A DNA stretch of 61,222 bases from an uncultured Candidatus Competibacteraceae bacterium. Lineage in GTDB: Bacteria; Pseudomonadota; Gammaproteobacteria; Competibacterales; Competibacteraceae. The position numbers and the translations under genes were made by a program. Below the pieces are notes generated by a model. The model was not told where the DNA came from and made no database searches. It saw nothing but the letters and a program-made list of their open reading frames with translations. The DNA lies in the NCBI GenBank assembly GCA_903879705.1, contig CAIRMO010000067.1, forward strand, positions 1 to 61,222. The letters run 5' to 3'. This document shows positions 1-8,100 of the stretch, piece by piece; position 1 is the stretch's first letter; each line of letters starts with the position of its first letter.

Positions 1-141
1 CGGGGCCACCCCTCCTTACTCAAGGAGGGGAAAAAGCGATGTACCGTGCTGGTTTTATCCCCTCCTTGGATAAGGAGGGGTGGCGCGAAGCGCCGGGGTG
101 GTTCGAAGCGGCAATTCCACAACTCAGGTCGGATTCCTATA
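1..141. repeat. Dispersed palindromic repeat, left copy
   Basis: Two hairpin units of the form CCCCTCCTT...AAGGAGGGG lie at about 9-30 and 59-80, followed by a second small palindrome GGCGCGAAGCGCC. Bases 58-141 are identical to 58670-58753 (84 of 84 by eye). The first bases look like part of an inverted copy, so this end may be a cluster of repeat units. There is no coding potential that I trust; the short ORFs here are repeat translations. Assembly contigs often end in such repeats. Confidence 0.85.
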
Positions 142-177
142 TCGCAGGAAAATTTAGAGGAGAAAAATTTGCGGGAC

Positions 178-208
178 CAAAAAAACGGCGAGGGTTGCGC
201 CTCGCCGT
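178..208 (-). terminator. Rho-independent terminator of the SBBP gene
   Basis: Read on the minus strand, a 9-bp stem (ACGGCGAGG / CCTCGCCGT) with a 6-nt loop is followed directly by a run of seven T. It sits about 20 bp past the stop codon of the large SBBP-repeat gene. Confidence 0.85.
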
Positions 209-228
209 GGGTCAGGGAAAAAGAGCCG

Positions 229-3200
229 CTATAAGCCGAAGTTGGCTTGGACCGTTTTGGCGGCAGTCATGTTGACCGTGCAAGTCGCGCCGGTTGTCGT
301 GGTGCAGCCGACCCAGCGCTTGAGCTGCTGGCCAGTGACCGGCTTCGCGGTCAGGGTGACGACGCTGTTCAGGTTGAACGGCGCAATGCAGACCGTTCCG
401 CAGTTAATCCCCGCCGGGACGCTGGTTACCGTGCCACTCCCAGTTTTGATCACGGTCAGCTTGGGCTTGAAGGTCGCGGTCACGGTCTTGGCGGTGGACA
501 TGGTCACCGAGCAGGTCGCGCCAGTGGCGGTAGTGCAGCCCGTCCAGCCGGCGAATTGCCAGCCGGTAGCGGGGGCGGCAGTCAGGCTGACGATGCGGTT
601 TTTGAGAACTTGGGCGGTGCAGATCGTGCCGCAGTTGATGCCTACCGCTGCGCCATTCACCGTCCCCGTGCCGGTCTTGACGACGGTCAGTTTGAAGCCG
701 GGACCGAAGTTGGCGGTGACCGCCTTGGTGGCGTTCATCAGCACCGTGCATTGGGTGGGTTTACCGACGGTCGGGGTGCATCCCGTCCAACTGACCAAGG
801 CTGAATTTGCCGCCGGGGCAGCGATGAGGGTGGCGGTGGCTCCGGCCAGGAAGGCAGCGGTGCAGTTGGCACCCACTCCGCAGGTGATTCCCGACGGGAC
901 GCTGGTCACCGTGCCGCTGCCCGTGCCGGTTTTGGTTATGCCCAGGGTGTAGGCCGTCAGGGTGTTAACGGATGCCCGGCTGTTGTTGGTCTTGTTGCTC
1001 TCCTGAATCGCGTTATACGGATCGGCATACGCGCCCAGATAGTAGACCCCGCTGACCAACCCTTGGGGCAGGTTGAAGGTGCTGCTGCAAGGGGCGGTTA
1101 CACCCGTGGACAGGCTGCTGAACTGGCAGGAGTTGCCGACCAGGGTATCCGTTGCGGGATTAATATCCCGATTCGTCGAGAGGTATAGGCCGACCCGGAA
1201 TGCACCGGCGGCAGCGGCACCCTGGTTCTTCACTTGCAGGGCAAAGCTGACCGTGCGACCGGCGGTTGCGGGAGCGCTGAAGGTGAGGGCTGGCACGATC
1301 AGATCGGGTAAGGTGGAAATGCTAAAGGTCGCGGTGACATTCATGGCGGCGGTCATCGTGACCATGCAGCTAAGATTCAGGCCACTGCAAGCCCCCCCTG
1401 ACCAGCCGGCAAACATAAATCCGGCATTTGGTACCGCCGTCAATATCACCGTCGTACCCTGGACGTAGCTTTTTGTACAATCCGTACCGCAGCTAATGCC
1501 GGCAGGAATGCTGGTCACCGTACCGCTGCCCACGACACTATTATTGCTCACGGTCAAGAGAAACGACGGCATGGCGAAGTTGGCGGTTACCGTCTTGTCG
1601 GCGTTCATCAGCACTTGGCAAGTCGCCACTGTACCCTCGCAACTCCCGGACCAACCGCTAAAAACCGATCCTGATTTCGCCGTCGCCGTCAGCAACACCG
1701 ACGTGTTTGTTGCGTACCTTTGGCAGTCCGCGCTGCAATCAATGCCCACCACTGGAATGCCCACCGGGGCACTGGCCACGGTCCCGTTGCCAGTTCCGCC
1801 TTTGCTCACAGTCAGCATGAACGTCGGGGAGAAACTGGCAACCACCGTCTTGGCGGCATCCATGGTCACGACGCAGGTCAAGGTCGACGTGCCGGCACAG
1901 GCACCGCTGCCGCTGCCACTCCAACCGACAAACAGGAATCCGGTCGTGGGAACCGCGGTAAGTGTGACCACGGTTCCGGTGGGATAGCTGGCGCTGCAAT
2001 CAGCATTGGGGATTAAAACGCCATTCACGATCTGACAGGCGGCGGTTTGACCGATGCCCTCCGGTATGCTGCTCACCAAACCAGAACCACCGCCTTGCAA
2101 CTGAACGGCCAAGCTGAAATCGGCATTAACGACGGGAATACTGAACTTGGCGGCGAACGCATCAGCGCCGCCCGAATAACTCCGATAGGGCGTAATAGGA
2201 CCAAACGTGAAACCAGCGTTGGGTGAGTTGGTATAACCCACCATATAGACATTGTTGGAGAAATCCTTGGCGATGCCGCGCCCGGAATCATTCTCCGCGC
2301 CGCCCCAGAAACTGGAATAGGTTAATATTGAACCCGCGTTGATTGGAGGATCGGCTGAGGCGTCATCGGCGTTCAGTCTGGACAGGAATGCTTCACCTTT
2401 GGCCCAAAGGCTGTCATCGGGACTGACCATTGGAAAATCGGGAGAGTAGGTTTCACCGGCGACATAGGCATTACCGAAACTGTCTACCGTGATGCCATAA
2501 CCCACATCATTCGCATAACCACCGAGATAGGTGGCGTAAGTTAGCGTGAATGCCGTTGCCATATTATCGGTGTACTTGGCGGCAAAGGCGTCCTGCGAAG
2601 CCGCCGGGCCATTAAACGTGGTGTCGTAAGCGCCGGTTGTCGCAATGCCCGATGCGGAACTGGTATAGCCAGTGATATAGACGCCGGTTGCGTCATCGCG
2701 GGCAATCGCCAAGCCGCGTTCGCTACCAGGACCATTCAGCGTCGCGCTATAGCTAATAGCTCCGGTTGCATTGACCTTGGCAATAAAAGCCGCTTCGTTC
2801 GTGGTATTAGCGCAGAACTCGGTGCCAATCAAACCAGTGCTAGTGCAGAATCCAGTGATATAGGCGCTCGTCCCTGCCGCATCCAACACAATCCCTTGTC
2901 CACGGTCATTGCCGGCAGCGCCGGTTAATGTGCTGTATATCAGGCTGCTGCCATCCACAGCGACTTTAACGATGAAAGTATCTTCGCCAACGGCACTTGG
3001 TCTAGTCGTAATTCCCGGAAAATTAGCACCAGGGAAATTATTGACTGGATTAGTACCCGCATTCGCTGAACTGGTGTAGCCGGTCACATAAGCCTGACCC
3101 AAGGTGTCCACCGCAATCCCATAACCGGCTTCGTTTCCGGTACCACCCAGATAGGTTGAATAACCGAAGGTTCCACTAGCATTAATTCTGGCGACAAAGG

Positions 3201-4797
3201 CATCTTGGGTGCCTTGAAGGGCAGTAGCTCCTCTAACCCGCAATTGGAATGTTTTACGTACGGTACCAACAACAGTAACCACTCCTGACGGTATTTCATA
3301 CGCCAGCCTAACAATGAAATTATAAACGCCAGCTTCATCAGCGGTCGGGGTTCCTGACAGTACACCTCCTGTGGTCAAATTGAAGCTGGCTGGCACTCCT
3401 GACAAGTTTTCAAGCGCCCAACTAAAAGTTGCGCCAGTCGGTGCCGTTGCGGTAAATGTAACGCTGTAAAAGTTTCCTGGAGTAGCCACTGGCAACGGTG
3501 AATTTGTTACGATGGCTACAGTGCTACCAGATTCATTAACTGAATCAGCGTTTGTTCTGATCACTAATGGGAAATCATCCGAGTTGGTATAACCCGTGAT
3601 ATAAGCATTACCCACGCCATCCACGGCAATGCCATAACCGGATTCATACGCGTTGCCGCCAAAATAGGTCGAATAGATAATAGTGCCGGCAGCATCCATG
3701 CGGGTTACAAAAGCATCAGTGCCTCCACTAAAATCTGGATTGAGGCGGATACTCGTAATCGGAAACCGCGTAGTTAAACCCTTTATATTCGCATTATTCG
3801 TACTGGTAGAGCCGGTAATATAAGCAACGCCTGCGGCATCTACTGCAACCGCATAACCATAATCATCCCCGCCCACCAGCGTATTATCATCCGGCGCACC
3901 ACCTACAAACGTGAAATACACCAGCGGGTCAATCACCAGCGGCAATTCCCGGTCATAAGCCGCAATCTCAAAACCCACCACCGGCTCATTCCCGGCGGAC
4001 TCCCGCAACACATAACCACCCGCCACGATCTGCCGTTCGCCATTCACCACCTGATAAATCGTCGGCGACGAATGCAATACCTCTCGCCCGGCCACAGTGA
4101 TTGCCAACTCCCCATTCGCATCCAACCGCATAGCCTCCGCTCCAGCGAAATTCACCGCGATCTGCTGCGGATCCGCTCCGGGGGCCACCACAAAGTCATA
4201 TTCCAGTTGGCGCGGATTGCCATACAACACCCAATCGACGCCCGGATACACCTGCGAATAACGCACTTTGGCAAAATTCGGCACCTCGGTCTGCCAATGT
4301 TGCGGATCGTTGCCTAAGTAGTAATTGCTCCGTCCCGGCAGCGCTGCCAGCCCTTCTACCACCGGCTGCGGATTGACTCCCGCGCCCATCAACTGCATCC
4401 GCACCACCGCCGACTGTTCTGCCGTCTGGCCGCGCACCGCCAGCACCGCCTCGTTCGAGGTCAGCAACAACTGATAGCCCGGCGCCCGCGCCAGGAATTT
4501 CACCGTGTCATCGGTCTGGCCCCGGTTCGGCTCAAAATGCAGCGGTCTCCGTCCGAACGCCTCCAGCACCCGCGCTTTGGTATCCGCCGAGGCCGGCGTC
4601 AGCGTCTGATTTAGCGTCGCCCGCCACTCCAGCGGTTGGGTCAAAGCCACCTCCGGCCCGCGCAATAATCCATCGAACCAACGAGCATTGGTCGCTGCCG
4701 CCGCGCCTTGTCCCAAGAACGCCGTGGTCATCAGCACCAACAGCAGCGCCCACAACCCCATACCGAACCGACTACGGACTATCCAGTTGCTGATCAT
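229..4797 (-). CDS. Large exported SBBP-repeat protein with CARDB and Cys-paired repeat modules
   Basis: A 1522-aa predicted surface or secreted protein. Residues 1-35 form a signal peptide (hydrophobic core, AAA at the cleavage region). About 85-290 resemble the domain that precedes SBBP repeats (motif FEPNRGQTD). About 290-900 hold SBBP beta-propeller-like repeats with signatures such as YSTYLGG, GIAVD and AYVTGYT, interrupted near 420-520 by one Ig-like putative domain (motif GGVLSGTPTADEAG). The C-terminal third has six repeats of about 75 aa, each with paired cysteines and a GWSG/GWTGC-like core; a CARDB domain (about 1160-1280) sits between repeats three and four. Function is unknown; adhesion or a cell-surface role is inferred from the architecture. 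It lies downstream of another giant exported protein and ends in its own terminator. No sorting signal or anchor is visible. Confidence 0.9.
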   Translation of the reverse strand: MISNWIVRSRFGMGLWALLLVLMTTAFLGQGAAAATNARWFDGLLRGPEVALTQPLEWRATLNQTLTPASADTKARVLEAFGRRPLHFEPNRGQTDDTVKFLARAPGYQLLLTSNEAVLAVRGQTAEQSAVVRMQLMGAGVNPQPVVEGLAALPGRSNYYLGNDPQHWQTEVPNFAKVRYSQVYPGVDWVLYGNPRQLEYDFVVAPGADPQQIAVNFAGAEAMRLDANGELAITVAGREVLHSSPTIYQVVNGERQIVAGGYVLRESAGNEPVVGFEIAAYDRELPLVIDPLVYFTFVGGAPDDNTLVGGDDYGYAVAVDAAGVAYITGSTSTNNANIKGLTTRFPITSIRLNPDFSGGTDAFVTRMDAAGTIIYSTYFGGNAYESGYGIAVDGVGNAYITGYTNSDDFPLVIRTNADSVNESGSTVAIVTNSPLPVATPGNFYSVTFTATAPTGATFSWALENLSGVPASFNLTTGGVLSGTPTADEAGVYNFIVRLAYEIPSGVVTVVGTVRKTFQLRVRGATALQGTQDAFVARINASGTFGYSTYLGGTGNEAGYGIAVDTLGQAYVTGYTSSANAGTNPVNNFPGANFPGITTRPSAVGEDTFIVKVAVDGSSLIYSTLTGAAGNDRGQGIVLDAAGTSAYITGFCTSTGLIGTEFCANTTNEAAFIAKVNATGAISYSATLNGPGSERGLAIARDDATGVYITGYTSSASGIATTGAYDTTFNGPAASQDAFAAKYTDNMATAFTLTYATYLGGYANDVGYGITVDSFGNAYVAGETYSPDFPMVSPDDSLWAKGEAFLSRLNADDASADPPINAGSILTYSSFWGGAENDSGRGIAKDFSNNVYMVGYTNSPNAGFTFGPITPYRSYSGGADAFAAKFSIPVVNADFSLAVQLQGGGSGLVSSIPEGIGQTAACQIVNGVLIPNADCSASYPTGTVVTLTAVPTTGFLFVGWSGSGSGACAGTSTLTCVVTMDAAKTVVASFSPTFMLTVSKGGTGNGTVASAPVGIPVVGIDCSADCQRYATNTSVLLTATAKSGSVFSGWSGSCEGTVATCQVLMNADKTVTANFAMPSFLLTVSNNSVVGSGTVTSIPAGISCGTDCTKSYVQGTTVILTAVPNAGFMFAGWSGGACSGLNLSCMVTMTAAMNVTATFSISTLPDLIVPALTFSAPATAGRTVSFALQVKNQGAAAAGAFRVGLYLSTNRDINPATDTLVGNSCQFSSLSTGVTAPCSSTFNLPQGLVSGVYYLGAYADPYNAIQESNKTNNSRASVNTLTAYTLGITKTGTGSGTVTSVPSGITCGVGANCTAAFLAGATATLIAAPAANSALVSWTGCTPTVGKPTQCTVLMNATKAVTANFGPGFKLTVVKTGTGTVNGAAVGINCGTICTAQVLKNRIVSLTAAPATGWQFAGWTGCTTATGATCSVTMSTAKTVTATFKPKLTVIKTGSGTVTSVPAGINCGTVCIAPFNLNSVVTLTAKPVTGQQLKRWVGCTTTTGATCTVNMTAAKTVQANFGL

Positions 4798-4914
4798 TGG
4801 TTTTACCCCGGTAGATCATGAAGCATGAGTATATTTCAGCTTAGTATAAACCAGCGCTATGAGTTTCCGGTTGCCCACCGAAAAAATGGGTCCTTAAATT
4901 TTGTTGTGATAATG

Positions 4915-4965
4915 ACGAGTCGTTCTCGTTCCCACGCTGGACCGTGGGAGCCAGGCAAACGAATA
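4915..4965. repeat. Short dispersed palindrome (GTTCCCACG type)
   Basis: The hairpin TCCCACG-CTGGAC-CGTGGGA at 4930-4949, flanked by GTTCTCG and CAGGCAAACG, resembles a palindromic intergenic repeat common in proteobacterial genomes. The rest of the 307-bp gap 4798-5104 holds the upstream region of the SBBP gene, including AT-rich TATACT-like hexamers near 4830-4850, and the terminator of the gene ending at 5105. Confidence 0.5.
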
Positions 4966-5035
4966 AATACAAAATCTATCGGTGGACGGTATTAGCGGTA
5001 GCCTTACACCTTTACAACCATCCTCCGAGCCGCCC

Positions 5036-5064
5036 ATAAAAAAACCCGCCTTGTGGGGCGGGTT
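5036..5064 (-). terminator. Rho-independent terminator of the giant lipoprotein gene
   Basis: On the minus strand an 8-bp stem AACCCGCC / GGCGGGTT with a 6-nt loop is followed by a T-tract. It lies 41 bp past the stop codon of the Ig-repeat lipoprotein gene. Confidence 0.85.
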
Positions 5065-5104
5065 AAAGGAAATCAGCAGCGCTTCCTTGCGCTGATTCCG
5101 GAGT

Positions 5105-8100
5105 TCAGTTTGGATTAGCGCACGTTGTCGCGAAACCATATGGACTCGGATTACCTGGCGGACTTACCCCCTCGGCTGCCAGCTTGCTGGCCAGAATCGG
5201 CAGGATAAACCGAGCAGTCTCAGTCGCCTGGGAACCTGCCACATTGGCCCGTGCGGTCAATTCCTCCCGAACCCACTGGGCATACTGCTGGGCATACAGC
5301 ACGTCAAAGTACGCAAAGCCCGTGGCATCAGTCGTCAAACTGGTCTTGGACACTGTCGCCACATTACCCGGATCCAACCGGCCATTCCCATTGAAATCCT
5401 CGCCCGGATCGAGAATGCCGTTCTGGTTGAGATCCTCGTTCAGGCAACTCGCCGTAATCACCTGAGACCACGGGGGAGTAGCCCCCTTGGTTACTTGCCA
5501 ATAACCCTTGGCATAGGCATCCAATCCAGTCGAGGTCGCCACGGGCACGACATTCAAGTTGATCACCGCATTCGCAACCGGCAACCCTGCCGTATCAGTC
5601 ACCAACGCGCTATAAGGCAACGCGAACGTCGTGGTCGTAGGCTCCGCAATCAGATTGCCCGTACCGAGGGTTATGAATAGCGCCTGCTGAGCCACCGTCA
5701 GCGTCACCTCTCCGATCACCGGGAAACCAGCCACCGCGGCATCCACCTTGACCCCGTTCAACGCACTCGGCGAGGAGCTGGCGGTATACACCGTGCTGGC
5801 TTGGCCGAACTGGTCAGTGATCTGCGACGCTGGACTGATCGCGCCGCCGGTCACATCGGTCAGGGTAAAGTTGACCGTTACCCCCTTGACCAGATTGAAA
5901 TTCACATCCCGAACCGTCGCGGTAATCGTACTGGTCTGGCTGATACTCGGCGGCACGTTTACGCTGATCGTGGACGGGGCCGCCTGCAAGGTCATTTGGG
6001 TCGGAGTGGTCGCCACGAAGTTGACCTGCACCTGGGTCTGGATCGGCAATCCCGAGGTATCGGTGGTCTTGGCCGTGATGACTGCGGGCCCCGCGTTATC
6101 TGAGCTGATCGTGGTCGTCGCTTCACCCGCCGCATTCGTCACCGCTGAAATGGTCGACAAGGTCCCGCGGGTGGTCTCGAACGTCACCGTCTTGCCGGCG
6201 ATTCCAACTCCACTGCTGGTCAGTTTCACTGTCAAGGTCTGTGGCGGCGTCACCCGAGGCGGCGTGCAGTTGGTATTGATCAGGCACACATCCGGTGGGT
6301 AACCGGTAGTCGCCAGTGGATCCGGCACAATGAACGCAAAGTTATCAGTCGCTACGCTCAGCGGATGAGTACCCGTAGCACCCAGCGCTGTAGCGACGAT
6401 ATTGCCCGACACATTGGCCGTCACTTCCACCGTCGCCTGACCCGCCGCGTTGGTCACCGGATTGGGCGGATTCACCGCATTCCCTACCGGCTCAGACGTC
6501 ACCGCCAAGGTCTGTCCGCCAATCCCTACTCCCGCCGAGTCATTCAGGGTAAAGAGGATAGCCACCTTACTGCCGATCACCGCCGAGTTCGGGCCGGAAC
6601 TGGTGATGGTTGTCCCCACCGCCGGCACCACTACCGTCCCCTGCTTGACCGGGTTGCCGGCGCTGGCCGTCACTGTGATGTTACGATTACTCTTGTCGCC
6701 CGGCGAAGTCAAAATCGCGGTCGCGGTACCCGTGTCATCGGTCACCGCCCGGACCACCTGGATCGTGCCATTATTGGTGGCGCTGAACGTCACCGTAATC
6801 TCCTTCAACAGCACATTGTTGGTATCCCGGATGACTGCGGTCAGATTGACCGGAGTCAGGCCAGAGGTTGCCAACTGCGGCGGATTGGCCAGCAACACCA
6901 CGCTGCCCACATTGCCGCCACCGCCACCACCGGTGATCGTGATGGTAAAGACGCCAGTGCCGGTCGCCTTATTTTTGTCGGTTGCCTGCACCGTGAACAG
7001 GAAAATACCAGCCGTCGTTGGTGTCCCGTTGATTGAACCGTCCGCAGGCAGTGGTGGCAATCCAGTCGGCAGGCTGCCGGACAGAATCGCGAAGCTATAC
7101 GGCGCAGTCCCGCCGGTCGCGCTGAGCAGGGCGTTGTAAAGCACATTCTGCGGCGCTGTCGTCGGGCCATTGAACTCGACGGTCAACGCCGTTCCCTCGC
7201 TGATCGTGAGGGTGAAATTACCGGTGCCGGTCGCGCCCTTGCTGTCAGTGACCTTCGCTGCGATCACAAAGATTCCTGCGGTCGGCGGGATTCCGCTGAG
7301 GGCACCCGTCGCTGGAGCCAGTTGCAGCCAAGCCGGTCCCACCAAAATCGCGAAGGTATATTGTGGAGTGCCGCCGGTGGCCGTGAGCAGGGCGTTATAG
7401 GCCCCGTTCACCGTTCCTGTCGTTGGACCGACCAAGGTCACCACCAGCGGCGTAGTGGGTGTCCCGGTACCGACCACAATCGTGAACGCGGCAAAACCCG
7501 TGTTATTGATCTTGTCAGTCACCTTGGCCACGAAGCTGTAGCTGCCCTCCTTGTTCGGTATCCCGCTGATGACCCCGGTGTCGGCGTTCAGCGTCAGCCC
7601 CGGCGGCAGATTGCCCGTCCCCCCCACAATCTCAAACTTGTAGGGCAGGATCCCGCCGACCGCCTGCAAAATGGCGCTGTACGATTGAAGTAGCGTCGCG
7701 GTGGTCGATCCCACCAGCGTCAGCACCAGCGCCTTTCGCTCGCCGATCGTAATGGTGAAATTAGCAGTGCCGGTCGCGCCGCTACTGTCGGTGGCCTGCA
7801 CCACAAACGGGAAACTGCCAACCTGAGTCGGCGTTCCCGTAATTTCGCCCCCACCCACAAGAATGTTCAGGGTCAATCCCGGCGGCAATGTGCCCGTCAG
7901 AATCTTGAAGGTGTACGGCAGGGTACCGCCAGTGGCCGTCAATAAGCTGTTAAACGGCATATTCAGCGTCCCCTCACTGATGCTCAGGGCCACCTTCAGC
8001 ACACCTTCGGTAATCGTGATCATGAAGTTTTGGGTTCCGGTCGCGCCATTCTTGTCCTCGGCCTGCACCGAGAACTGGAATGCTCCGACTTGGGTCGGGC

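Noticed and set aside
39-275. Short plus-strand ORFs at the left end
   Set aside because: They translate the dispersed repeat and the antisense 3' end of the SBBP gene.
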